Origin: Gammaproteobacteria bacterium
Lineage (GTDB): Bacteria > Pseudomonadota > Gammaproteobacteria > DSM-16500
DNA: 56,823 nt
Assembly (NCBI GenBank): GCA_021324335.1
Contig: JAJPJH010000084.1
Span: 1-56,823 of the forward strand
Direction: 5' to 3'
Position numbers and translations under genes: made by a program
Notes under the pieces: generated by a model
The model's input: only the letters and a program-made list of their open reading frames with translations
Told to the model about the DNA's origin: nothing
Databases searched by the model: none
Shown: piece by piece, positions 44,235 to 52,845 of the stretch
Position numbering within the stretch: the stretch's first letter is position 1
Layout of the letters: each line of letters starts with the position of its first letter

Positions 44235-45161
44235 ATGGCTAATAATAAAATGATGTTAATTGATCCTCATATTCATATGACCTCCCGTACGACGGATGAT
44301 TTAGTTAAATTACGTCGAGCTGGCGTGGTTGCCATTATCGAACCTGCTTTTTGGTTAGGTCAACCTCGAAATCACGTCGGCACATTTCAAGATTATTTTA
44401 ATAGTTTAATTGGCTGGGAACGTTTTCGTGCCGGCCAATTTGGCATTCGCCATTATTGCGCGATTGGCTTGAATGCCAAAGAAGCTAATAATGAAGCATT
44501 AGCCGAAGCCGTAATGGAATTAATCCCTTTATATGCATGTAAAGAAGGAGTTGTTGCAATTGGTGAAATCGGGCTGGATGATCAAACGGCGCTTGAAGAA
44601 AAATATTTTCGACGACAGTTAGAATTGGCAAAAGAAATGGATATGGTTGTTTGTATCCATACACCTCATCGCGATAAGAAAAAAGGTACATCACGAAGTA
44701 TGGATATTTGCATTGAACATGGTTTAGATCCTTATAAAATAATCATTGATCATAATAATGAAGAAACTTGCAAAGAAGTATTAGATCGTGGTTTCTGGTC
44801 AGCTTTCACTATTTATCCCAAAACTAAAATGGGTAATGAACGAATGGTTGCTGTTTTAAAACAATATGGCCCTGAACGCATTATTGTCGATAGTTCTGCT
44901 GATTGGGGTTGCAGTGATGTATTATCTGTTTATAAAACAGCTCAATTGATGCTAGAACGTGGCATTCCTGAAGCTCACGTACAACAAGTTTGTTACCAAA
45001 ATGCACTGACTGCATATGGACAAAGCGGCAGAATAAAAGAGGAAGATTGGTTAAATCCTCCTGTCATGGATCAAATGGCGTTGTTTTATGGAAATTCAGT
45101 ATTACGTGGACAAAATTCTATTCTCGATTACTTAGATCAAGAAGGTTATATCATTAAGTAA
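44235..45161 (+). CDS. eboB: EboB, TatD-like metal-dependent hydrolase
   Basis: 308-residue TIM-barrel amidohydrolase. Metal ligands: H-x-H near the start (DPHIHMTSRTTDDL), the Glu in GVVAIGEIGLD, His in VVCIHTPHRD, His in IIDHNNEETC, and Asp in IIVDSSADWG. It resembles TatD DNases but has the ebo-specific N-terminal TSRTTDDLVKLRRAGV and C-terminal region. The position between eboA and eboC (21 nt after eboA, 9 nt before eboC) supports it. The substrate is unknown. It is not the general TatD DNase. Confidence 0.85.
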   Translation: MANNKMMLIDPHIHMTSRTTDDLVKLRRAGVVAIIEPAFWLGQPRNHVGTFQDYFNSLIGWERFRAGQFGIRHYCAIGLNAKEANNEALAEAVMELIPLYACKEGVVAIGEIGLDDQTALEEKYFRRQLELAKEMDMVVCIHTPHRDKKKGTSRSMDICIEHGLDPYKIIIDHNNEETCKEVLDRGFWSAFTIYPKTKMGNERMVAVLKQYGPERIIVDSSADWGCSDVLSVYKTAQLMLERGIPEAHVQQVCYQNALTAYGQSGRIKEEDWLNPPVMDQMALFYGNSVLRGQNSILDYLDQEGYIIK

Positions 45162-45170
45162 AGGAGAGAT

Positions 45171-46046
45171 ATGCAAAAGTTAATTGCGGTATTACGTCTT
45201 CTGCGACCTGCTAATATTATTACCGCTTGTGCTGATATTTTGGCAGGATTTGGTGTGGCAGGTCTTCCCATTAATTCCCTTAATTCATTATTTCTTTTGT
45301 TGCTTACCACCATGTGCTTATATGGTGGCGGTGTGATGTTGAATGATGTATGTGATGCAGAGTTAGATAAAAAAGAACGCCCTGAGCGACCAATTCCTCG
45401 GGGTATTGTTTCAAAAAAAGAAGCTTCATTTATTGCCTTTGGATTAATAATCCTCGCTATCTTGTTTGCTTCCTTCGTTTCATTAACAAGTGGCATACTA
45501 GCCTTAAGTATTGCCGTGCTCTCGATCATTTATGATGCATATACCAAGCATTCTCTATGGTTGGGCCCTCTTAATATGGGATTATGCCGAGGGTTTAATT
45601 TATTATTGGGAATGAGTATTGTCGAAAGTGCTTTGCAAAATAATTGGCTATTAATGGTCATTCCTCTTATTTTTATCGCTGCAGTCACCTTCGTTAGCAA
45701 AGAAGAAGTATATGGCGGTAAAAAACAACTATTGTTACTATCCTTAGTACTTTATATTATCACCATCGTAGCTGTTCTCTTGTTACCGACTATGACGGAT
45801 TTTCATTTTCTCTCTGCCCTACCTTTTTTAATTGTATTTGCGCTTCTTATTTTATATTCTTTATCCAAAGCTATTCAAACTCCTCAACCAGAAAAAATTA
45901 AAAAGGCCGTAAAAATGGGCATCATCGGCTTAATCTTATTAGATGCAGCCATTGCAGCAGGCTATGCCACCTGGTGGTATGGAATACTGCTATTGATTTT
46001 ATTACCTTTCTCCATTGGCTTAGCCAAATTATTTGCGGTTACTTAG
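45171..46046 (+). CDS. eboC: EboC, UbiA-family prenyltransferase
   Basis: Membrane-embedded prenyltransferase of 291 residues with eight or nine membrane segments. First Asp motif N-D-V-C-D-A-E-L-D-K-K (then ERPERPIPRG), second motif YDAYTKHSLWLGPLNMGLCRGFNLLLG, in which D-x-x-x-K replaces the usual second D-x-x-x-D; this is typical of EboC. UbiA enzymes transfer a prenyl chain from a diphosphate to an acceptor ring or sugar. The prenyl donor could come from IspA in the mevalonate unit of the same locus. The acceptor is unknown. GGAGAG precedes the ATG. Confidence 0.87.
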   Translation: MQKLIAVLRLLRPANIITACADILAGFGVAGLPINSLNSLFLLLLTTMCLYGGGVMLNDVCDAELDKKERPERPIPRGIVSKKEASFIAFGLIILAILFASFVSLTSGILALSIAVLSIIYDAYTKHSLWLGPLNMGLCRGFNLLLGMSIVESALQNNWLLMVIPLIFIAAVTFVSKEEVYGGKKQLLLLSLVLYIITIVAVLLLPTMTDFHFLSALPFLIVFALLILYSLSKAIQTPQPEKIKKAVKMGIIGLILLDAAIAAGYATWWYGILLLILLPFSIGLAKLFAVT

Positions 46047-46190
46047 CCTAAGTAGATGATTAGCTAGTATAAATTCTCTATTTATACCCATAAGCTTTTT
46101 TTAAATAAAAGGCCTATACTAAAAATGATTAGTAAACAAAAAATAGGAATACCCAGCTAAACACCACACACTGAAAAGAGGGGTAAGGCT

Positions 46191-47405
46191 ATGAAACCAG
46201 TTATAAAACAATCTTTTGCGGTCAATTATAATTACGATGTTTATTTTACTCAGGGATTATTTGAACCTACTAACGATACCTTACTTAAGGTCATCCATAG
46301 ACAAGCTGGTGGACCTGCTAAAATTTTTGTCGTGATGGATGAAAGACTTGCAGAAAAACAGCCAATGCTTTGTAAAAAAATTGCTGCTTATGCAAAAGCC
46401 CATAAAGACGTCATGACTCTATGCGAAAAACCATTTTGTGTCCCAGGCGGTGAACTTATAAAAAATGATTTCGAAATACTAAAAAAGATTTATCAACACA
46501 TTAATGATGATGGTATTTGTCGCCATTCTTATATTATCGCTATGGGTGGAGGAGCTCTCTTAGATGCCGTTGGTTTTGCTGCAGCGACAGCACATCGAGG
46601 GATTCGTTTAATTAGAGTACCAACGACTGTCTTATCTCAGGATGATTCTGGTGTGGGTGTTAAAAATGGTGTGAATTATTTTGGTAAAAAGAATTATATT
46701 GGAACCTTTGCTCCACCCTATGCTGTTCTCAATGATTTTAATTTTATTCGCACCCTGGATTTCCGTGATTGGCTATCAGGTATAGGTGAAGCAGTTAAGG
46801 TTTCGCTAATTAAAGATGCTGATCTTTTCCATTATATTAGAACCAATGCAGCTAAATTAATAAAAGAAAAAAATGAAGAAATTATGCAAGAAATTATTTG
46901 CCGATCAGCAGAATTGCATTTATTGCATATTGGTACGCAAGGAGATCCGTTTGAATTAGGTTCATCGCGACCTTTAGACTTTGGACACTGGTCCGCACAT
47001 AAACTGGAACAATTAACTAACCATCGATTACGTCATGGCGAAGCAGTTGCTATTGGTGTCGCTTTAGATAGTACCTATTCCTACTTAACTGGACTTCTCC
47101 AAGAAGACGATTGGTGGACAATTTTAAGCACATTGAAAACATTAGGTTTTACATTGTATGTTCCAGAGTTATCTCATAAAACGGATGACCCTCATCATCC
47201 GGATAGTATTTTTAAAGGACTTGTGGAATTTCGTGAACATTTAGGCGGTGAATTAACATTGATGATGTTAGACAAGATTGGAAAAGGCGTAGAAATTCAT
47301 TCTGCCAATTTTGATCTTTATCGAAAAGCGATTAATTTTTTGAAAAGATTTTCTAGCGAACCTAAAAATGATCGCCTTAAAAAAACACTTCATAAAGTCG
47401 CTTAG
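46191..47405 (+). CDS. eboD: EboD, 3-dehydroquinate synthase-like sugar phosphate cyclase
   Basis: 404 residues of the DHQS superfamily. NAD-binding AMGGGALLDAVGFAAATAHRGI, VPTTVLSQDDSGVGVKNGVN, metal ligands E in GIGEAVKVSLIKD, H in LDFGHWSAHKLE and H in RHGEAVAIG. The DHQS His-substitution pattern and the ~50 longer N-terminus set it apart from AroB, as expected of EboD/EEVS-type cyclases. It follows eboC by 144 nt, the longest gap in the train. The gap has no clear promoter beyond TATACT at 46115-46120, so a secondary promoter is possible. GAGGGGTAAGG precedes the ATG. Confidence 0.88.
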   Translation: MKPVIKQSFAVNYNYDVYFTQGLFEPTNDTLLKVIHRQAGGPAKIFVVMDERLAEKQPMLCKKIAAYAKAHKDVMTLCEKPFCVPGGELIKNDFEILKKIYQHINDDGICRHSYIIAMGGGALLDAVGFAAATAHRGIRLIRVPTTVLSQDDSGVGVKNGVNYFGKKNYIGTFAPPYAVLNDFNFIRTLDFRDWLSGIGEAVKVSLIKDADLFHYIRTNAAKLIKEKNEEIMQEIICRSAELHLLHIGTQGDPFELGSSRPLDFGHWSAHKLEQLTNHRLRHGEAVAIGVALDSTYSYLTGLLQEDDWWTILSTLKTLGFTLYVPELSHKTDDPHHPDSIFKGLVEFREHLGGELTLMMLDKIGKGVEIHSANFDLYRKAINFLKRFSSEPKNDRLKKTLHKVA

Positions 47406-47413
47406 GATATAAT

Positions 47414-48637
47414 ATGAAAATTGGTAAAAATGGTTTTTTCCATTTGACTTATTGCTCTAATATTCACCCAGGAGAAACCTGGGTGGAAGTTTCTAATAAC
47501 ATCAAAAAATATGTTCCCGTGTTAAAAACTCATTTTGCGCCTAACAACCCTTTTGGCATTGGATTGAGGTTGTCCAATCAAGCTGCTAATGAATTGTTAC
47601 AAGGCTCCGAATTAGCTAATTTTAAAAATTGGCTGATTGAAAACCAATGCTATGTCTTTACGATCAATGGTTTCCCTTATGGTGGCTTCCATCATACTCG
47701 AGTAAAAGAAGAAGTCTATGCACCCGATTGGCTCACAACAGCTCGTCGAGATTATTGCTTAAATCTTGTGAAAATTTTAGCAGAACTTACGCCTCCTCAT
47801 GGAGAAAGTGGTTTTTCCACTACCCCTCTTTCCTATAAACCATGGGTAGAAACAAGTGATGAGAAAGAAATAATTTTCCAAACCGCAACCTTGTTTCTCT
47901 GTCAGATTGTTGCTGAAATGGTGGCAATTTACCACCATACGGGCAAATTTCTTCATATTGATATTGAAGCGGAACCCGATTGTTTAATTGAAACAGTAGA
48001 TGAAGCCGTGGAATTTTTCAAGCAATGGCTTATTCCAGTCGGTGCTCCTTATCTCGCTACATTGCTTCATATATCAGCTGCACGTGCAGAAAAATACTTA
48101 TACCACCATGTTCAGGTATGTTACGACATTTGTCATTCTTCCGTCGAATTTGAAGAACCCGCTTACGTTTTTAAACGATTAGCAGAGGCAGGTATTCGGA
48201 TTGGTAAAATTCAAATTAGTGCAGCTCTCAAGAGTAAATTGAATAACAATATCGGTAGTCGAAAGATAATTGCTAAACATTTAGCACAATTCCTCGATCG
48301 TACTTATTTACATCAAGTTGTTGAACATTACACAGATGGCTCGCTACATCATTTTACCGATTTAAATCTTGCCTTAAAGCACTTAGATATGCCTCAAATT
48401 GATGAATTACGAACTCATTTTCATGTTCCTATCTTTTTAGATAATTATCAAACGTTACAATCAACCCAACATGATGTTAGGAATGTTTTAAAATTAATTC
48501 AAAAAAATAAAGCAACCCATCATTTAGAAATTGAAACGTATACATGGGAGGTTTTGCCATCAAAATTAAAATTAGATATAGTGTCTTCTATAGAAAGGGA
48601 ATATGAATGGGTGTTACAGCAATTTCAACCTGCATAA
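47414..48637 (+). CDS. eboE: EboE, TIM-barrel metabolite-traffic protein
   Basis: 407 residues in the xylose isomerase/AP endonuclease-like fold. It begins FFHLTYCSNIHPGETWVEVSNNIKKYVP, with the metal-site region LHIDIEAEPDCLIETVDE and VCYDICHSSVEFEEP, and the later DNYQTLQSTQHDVRNVLKL. These are the EboE hallmarks. Its start is 8 nt after eboD. The family role is described as metabolite traffic by annotation; the biochemical reaction is unknown. Conserved His, Asp and Glu suggest a metal-dependent isomerase or hydrolase. Confidence 0.88.
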   Translation: MKIGKNGFFHLTYCSNIHPGETWVEVSNNIKKYVPVLKTHFAPNNPFGIGLRLSNQAANELLQGSELANFKNWLIENQCYVFTINGFPYGGFHHTRVKEEVYAPDWLTTARRDYCLNLVKILAELTPPHGESGFSTTPLSYKPWVETSDEKEIIFQTATLFLCQIVAEMVAIYHHTGKFLHIDIEAEPDCLIETVDEAVEFFKQWLIPVGAPYLATLLHISAARAEKYLYHHVQVCYDICHSSVEFEEPAYVFKRLAEAGIRIGKIQISAALKSKLNNNIGSRKIIAKHLAQFLDRTYLHQVVEHYTDGSLHHFTDLNLALKHLDMPQIDELRTHFHVPIFLDNYQTLQSTQHDVRNVLKLIQKNKATHHLEIETYTWEVLPSKLKLDIVSSIEREYEWVLQQFQPA

Positions 48638-48646
48638 GGATAGATT

Positions 48647-50017
48647 ATGAAAAAGACAGTCGTTCTGAATGTAGTAGGTTTAACCCGTGAATTAATTGGC
48701 GAGTATACTCCATTTTTATCTAACTGGTCATCGCAAGGAAAAATTGCTTATATTAAACCTACCCTGCCAGCAGTGACCTGTAGTGTACAAAGTTGTTATG
48801 TCACAGGCAAATGGCCTAGTGAGCATGGTATTGTAGGAAATGGTTGGTATTTCCGTGAGGAATGCGAAATTAAATTTTGGCGACAGTCTAATCACTTAGT
48901 TACCTCACCAAAAATTTGGGATGTTGCAAAAGCCATGGATCCTTCCTTTATCTGTGCTAACCATTTCTGGTGGTATAATATGTACTCGACGGTTGATATC
49001 TCCTCTACGCCAAGACCTATTTATGCTGCTGATGGGCGAAAATTTTCAGATTGCTATACTTTTCCAACTGAATTACGCGAAGAGCTGCAATCAAAATTAG
49101 GTACTTTTCCTTTATTTGATTTTTGGGGACCTAAAACTTCCATTCGCTCATCTGATTGGATTGCAAAAGCAGCCATGTATAGCGAAGAAAAAAGACCTGC
49201 GACATTAACTTTAATCTATTTACCTCATCTAGACTATGAACTTCAACGAGTTGGCCCTTACCACCCAAATGTTGCTAAAGAATTACAAGAAATTGATCAA
49301 GTTTGCGCCGATCTCATTCGGTTTTATGAAGCAAGAGGGGCACAAGTCATTGTATTATCAGAATATGGTATTACAGAAGTTAATCATCCTATTTCCTTGA
49401 ATCGAATCCTGCGAGTGCATGGTTATATCCAAGTTAGAGAAGAATTAGGACATGAATTATTAGATGCAGGTGCAAGTGCTGCCTTTGCCGTTGCGGATCA
49501 TCAGTTGGCGCATATTTATGTTAATGATAAAAGTAAACTCTCAGCAATTCGAACCTTAATTGAAAACACACCGGGGGTTGCGCAAGTATTAGGAGAAGAA
49601 GAAAAGAAGTTACATCATTTAGACCATCCGCGCTCTGGAGAATTAATTGCCATTGCTGATGCAAATTCATGGTTTACTTATTATTTTTGGTTAGATGATA
49701 AAAAAGCGCCTGATTATGCACGTACAGTCGATATTCATCGTAAACCAGGTTATGATCCAGCAGAACTATTTGTTGATCCCGCTATCCGCGCGATCAAATT
49801 AAAAGTGGCATTAAAGCTTCTTAAAAAGAAATTAGGCTTTCGATATCTGCTAGATGTTATTCCCTTAGATGCTTCATTGGTTAAAGGCTCACATGGGCGC
49901 TATCCTGATAAGCCAGAACAAGGACCCCTGATCATTAGTAAACAAATAGAGCTTCTTCCTGATAGCGAACTACAAGCTATCGATATATATAAAATTTTAT
50001 TAAATCATTTAGCTTAA
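48647..50017 (+). CDS. eboF: EboF, alkaline phosphatase-superfamily phosphodiesterase
   Basis: 456 residues of the nucleotide pyrophosphatase/phosphodiesterase family. Nucleophile Thr in PTLPAVTCSVQSCYVTGKWPSEHGIVGNGWY, metal ligands in LPHLDYELQRVGPYHP, and the conserved His in KGSHGRYPD. It has no signal peptide, so it should be cytoplasmic, unlike secreted NPPs. It is the last of the ebo series, 9 nt after eboE, followed by a 16-bp tandem repeat. It might hydrolyse a phosphodiester or diphosphate intermediate (for example prenyl-diphosphate or nucleotide-linked); that is inference. Confidence 0.88.
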   Translation: MKKTVVLNVVGLTRELIGEYTPFLSNWSSQGKIAYIKPTLPAVTCSVQSCYVTGKWPSEHGIVGNGWYFREECEIKFWRQSNHLVTSPKIWDVAKAMDPSFICANHFWWYNMYSTVDISSTPRPIYAADGRKFSDCYTFPTELREELQSKLGTFPLFDFWGPKTSIRSSDWIAKAAMYSEEKRPATLTLIYLPHLDYELQRVGPYHPNVAKELQEIDQVCADLIRFYEARGAQVIVLSEYGITEVNHPISLNRILRVHGYIQVREELGHELLDAGASAAFAVADHQLAHIYVNDKSKLSAIRTLIENTPGVAQVLGEEEKKLHHLDHPRSGELIAIADANSWFTYYFWLDDKKAPDYARTVDIHRKPGYDPAELFVDPAIRAIKLKVALKLLKKKLGFRYLLDVIPLDASLVKGSHGRYPDKPEQGPLIISKQIELLPDSELQAIDIYKILLNHLA

Positions 50018-50049
50018 ACTTAAAAAGATAATTACTTAAAAAGATAATT
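50018..50049 (+). repeat. 16-bp tandem duplication
   Basis: ACTTAAAAAGATAATT occurs twice, at 50018-50033 and 50034-50049, with no gap, directly after the eboF stop. It is probably a recent slippage event or duplication in the AT-rich 3' region. Confidence 0.9.
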
Positions 50050-50073
50050 ACTGCAAAACCCCACTCTCACCCC

Positions 50074-51060
50074 TCAGGAACGCCGTGCGCGGCGGCGCCT
50101 TACTCCCGCAAATTGCTCTTCTTCCTGCCGCTGATTTGGCTGAAATAATTGGAGTTTTTCTCGCAGTTGAGCTTGCTGTTGAGGACGGATATTCTGCATC
50201 CAAAATCCAAACATGTTTTGCGCATAATTTCCAAAATTATTACTAACAATATTCGGATCCCTTCTCCCTTGCTCCGCCAATTCGGCAACATCTTCGCTGC
50301 TAAATTGATTGCGATAACTTGAGCGCCGTTCCAGGAGATATTGATTAAGGTACTCGGCATTTTTCTTTACATTATTGATCGCCGTCTCCAAGATTCTTAA
50401 TGCCGCAGATAATGATGAAAGGTGTAGTGAAGGAGGTTGTAAAGGATTAAGTGTAGGATCCTCAGCAAATAGCTTTTGATGATTCCTAATAAACTTTTTA
50501 ATAGCCTCATCAATCTCCCGGTTCCAATCAAGAAGGTGCCGCCGTTGGGCGCGGCTTGGACTCAGCGCCTCATATGCGCCCCAAGCCATGGCCAGAGCCC
50601 CAGCTACGAATAGTAGGAAGAGGAGAGGACCTGTCGTATAAAGTAGGAGGGGGGATTTGCTACCCTTCGAGAGGCCTTGCATGAGCATTACGAAGGGTGT
50701 GTATGCGAGCTGAATGTATGCCAAACATGAAATAAGCGCCATTATACCCAGCATTTTTATAGCAAAATAAGTAGGAGGCGTTTCTAACTGATGCATCGCT
50801 TTTTCTAGAAGTTTTATTTCAGCTTCTTGCCACTCCATATACCTTAACGCTTCTCCATAAGTAGTATTTAAAAAGTTTTTATGAATAAAAGCATTAAACT
50901 TTTTAGAAGTTTGCGCAAGCTTTAAGGCATCCTCAAAACTGGTAGATTTTAATATCTGCAAAAGTATGTCCATTGGTAAATCAGAAAGCATATCCTTCCT
51001 TTCAGGTTGTTCTTCTATGATGATTTCAGTTAGTTCTAAATTAGGATTGCCAGCACGCAT
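50074..51060 (-). CDS. F-box membrane protein, candidate secreted effector
   Basis: 328 residues. An N-terminal F-box: MLSDLPMDILLQILKSTSFEDALKLAQTSKKFNAFI. This is a eukaryotic SCF ubiquitin ligase adaptor motif, seen in bacteria almost only in host-adapted effectors. Two membrane segments follow (AIKMLGIMALISCLAYIQLAYTPFVMLM and LLLYTTGPLLFLLFVAGALAMAWGAY), then a helical cytosolic domain and an Arg-rich end (GVRRRRARRS). Base use near the 3' end is GC-richer than the neighbours. The start at 51060 is decided by AAGGAGGGG directly upstream. Secretion and SKP1 binding are inferred. Confidence 0.75.
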   Translation of the reverse strand: MRAGNPNLELTEIIIEEQPERKDMLSDLPMDILLQILKSTSFEDALKLAQTSKKFNAFIHKNFLNTTYGEALRYMEWQEAEIKLLEKAMHQLETPPTYFAIKMLGIMALISCLAYIQLAYTPFVMLMQGLSKGSKSPLLLYTTGPLLFLLFVAGALAMAWGAYEALSPSRAQRRHLLDWNREIDEAIKKFIRNHQKLFAEDPTLNPLQPPSLHLSSLSAALRILETAINNVKKNAEYLNQYLLERRSSYRNQFSSEDVAELAEQGRRDPNIVSNNFGNYAQNMFGFWMQNIRPQQQAQLREKLQLFQPNQRQEEEQFAGVRRRRARRS

Positions 51061-51442
51061 ATGCCCCTCCTTCATAGTGATAGAAAGCCAGATATAATTA
51101 ATACAAATGCATTACAGACCGATTAGAAGAAAGAGATTTAAATTAGGTAGTTTTTTAAGATACACCTCATTTCGAATTTTTTCAACTTGTATAATCAAAT
51201 TGCCTTTTACTATTAAATAAGGATGTCCCTCGCAAACCAAGATATGCTCCCAACACCCAAAGCCAACTGTCTACAAGTACTGGATACAATTTGAGTGAAT
51301 ATAAATTTTGCTAAAATGTAATCAATTAGGTGGTTCGGAGGTATGTAGCAGTCGAAATTGAAGAGTATTAAAAAATTTTACAACCTTCATAGATTTATAT
51401 AAAATTCCATCTTTCAAAAATAATATTACTAAGGAGCTCATC
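51061..51442. other. 382-nt intergenic region
   Basis: No gene was seen. AT-rich, with one good promoter reading right at 51377-51405 and the ribosome binding site AAGGAG before 51443. Confidence 0.6.
51377..51405 (+). promoter_or_regulatory. Probable sigma70 promoter
   Basis: TTTACA (51377-51382), a 17-nt spacer and TAAAAT (51400-51405), each one mismatch from consensus; the -10 ends 38 nt before the ATG. Confidence 0.6.
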
Positions 51443-52078
51443 ATGAACACACGACAAGATAGCTATTTAAAAAATAATTTTTCTGACATCGAAAAAATAC
51501 TTAGAGAAACTTTTAAAGCTTCGAGTGATTCAAAACTTATTACTGGAACAATTGTTCACATTGAGTATTGCAAGGATAATTGCGGTTTTTTCTGTGATCT
51601 CGACCCTGACAGTGTGCAGCCATCTAAAAATTATGGTCCCGGCATTCGAATCAGAGCAAATTTCGGAGACGAAACGAAGAATTATTTTTACCCAGAAAAT
51701 AATTGCACTAGTTTGGAATCATTTTTAGATGAGATAAATACCGATTTTGGCATGGCGCAAATTATGAAGGGAAAATCTACCGCTTCACTTAATATCACGT
51801 GGTATGATTTAGAGGAAGATAAAATAGAATTTAAATTAAATGGTGAGGTTCATGAAGTTGAGGGGTTCAAAAATTACTGGGATGTTAATACATTAACTTT
51901 TAATGTAAAGGCATTTGTAGAAATGAGAGCACCGTTTAATAAAGCATCTGACTTTAACTCGCGTTCAATATCCACGTTAAGGGCTTTTCCTTCTCCGGAC
52001 TATCCTGCTTCTGTGACTGTGAAGGGTATTAATAAAAATGAATTTTTAAATGAACATACACCATCTTTTAATAAATAA
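51443..52078 (+). CDS. Protein of unknown function
   Basis: 211 residues with no signal peptide. It reads as a mixed helix/beta protein with a long acidic run and beta segments (LITGTIVHIEYCKDNCGFFCDLDPDS, GIRIRANFGDETKNYFYPENN, LNITWYDLEEDKIEFKLNGEVHEVEG, LTFNVKAFVEMRAPFN). No family was recognised. A good promoter and AAGGAG support expression. It is convergent with trhO, with a hairpin between. A host-interaction role is possible given the adjacent F-box protein; there is no direct evidence. Confidence 0.55.
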   Translation: MNTRQDSYLKNNFSDIEKILRETFKASSDSKLITGTIVHIEYCKDNCGFFCDLDPDSVQPSKNYGPGIRIRANFGDETKNYFYPENNCTSLESFLDEINTDFGMAQIMKGKSTASLNITWYDLEEDKIEFKLNGEVHEVEGFKNYWDVNTLTFNVKAFVEMRAPFNKASDFNSRSISTLRAFPSPDYPASVTVKGINKNEFLNEHTPSFNK

Positions 52079-52096
52079 AAAATTATATTTTAGTAT

Positions 52097-52133
52097 ACTT
52101 AGGATCATAAGATTAGCTCATGTGATCCTAAGT
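52097..52133. terminator. Probable bidirectional terminator
   Basis: An 11-bp stem (ACTTAGGATCA / TGATCCTAAGT) with a 15-nt loop between convergent genes. On the minus strand it is followed by an AT-rich, T-rich stretch, so it probably ends both trhO and the unknown gene. Confidence 0.6.
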
Positions 52134-52136
52134 TAC

Positions 52137-52838
52137 TCAATCAGTTTTTACTGCAATTCGCTCATCAAACACAAAACAACCACCTTCATAATGAGCATTA
52201 CCTACTTGGGTGAAGTAATTTAAAATACCACCGTCCAATTGATAAACTTCAGAAAATCCTTGGCTCATCATATACAATGCTGCCTTCTCGCAACGAATGC
52301 CACCTGTGCAATACATCACAATAGGCTTATTTCGCTCAACCTGCTCAATCGCCTTAGGAAATTCTACAAAATGATTGATATGTAAATTCACTGCTCCTTT
52401 AAACGCACCCATTTCGATTTCATATTCATTACGTGTATCTAAAATCGTGATGTCCCGTTTTTCATCCAGCCATTGCTTAAATGTTTCAGGCGCAATAGCC
52501 GGTGCACGGCCTTCCACAGGATTAACATGCAATTGGCGCAGCGTAATAATTTCTTTCTTCAGCTTCACTTTTAAGCGCTTAAAAGGCTGGGTAGCAGAAT
52601 AACTTTGGCGAAAAGTCATATCCGCAAAATAGGCATCTGATTTTAGATCAGCTTTAAAAGTATCAATATTGTCGGGGGTCCCTGCAAGATTGACATTAAT
52701 ACCTTCATGACTTAATAAAATAGTCCCCTTCAATGCCAATTGATTGCATCGTGTTAGAAAATGACTGCGCAAGGTGGTTAATGCTTGCAAAGAAATAAAT
52801 TTATAACCGGCGATATTGACGATTTGCATAACTTTCAT
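52137..52838 (-). CDS. trhO: tRNA uridine(34) hydroxylase (rhodanese-domain)
   Basis: O2-dependent hydroxylase that forms 5-hydroxyuridine in tRNA wobble position; formerly YceA. An N-terminal acylphosphatase-like part (GTILLSHEGINVNLAGT, a TrhO signature) precedes the rhodanese domain with the active-site loop YCTGGIRCEKA (Cys) and LDGGILNYF. 233 residues, slightly shorter than E. coli TrhO because the C-terminal tail is reduced. It follows the Mla-type operon on the same strand. Confidence 0.93.
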   Translation of the reverse strand: MKVMQIVNIAGYKFISLQALTTLRSHFLTRCNQLALKGTILLSHEGINVNLAGTPDNIDTFKADLKSDAYFADMTFRQSYSATQPFKRLKVKLKKEIITLRQLHVNPVEGRAPAIAPETFKQWLDEKRDITILDTRNEYEIEMGAFKGAVNLHINHFVEFPKAIEQVERNKPIVMYCTGGIRCEKAALYMMSQGFSEVYQLDGGILNYFTQVGNAHYEGGCFVFDERIAVKTD

Positions 52839-52845
52839 TCTTTCT

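Noticed and set aside
44235..45161. General TatD DNase
   Set aside because: The ebo-specific TSRTTDDL start and the position between eboA and eboC point to EboB.
46191..47405. Plain 3-dehydroquinate synthase (aroB)
   Set aside because: N-terminal length and motif context fit EboD, and it lies in the fixed ebo order between EboC and EboE.
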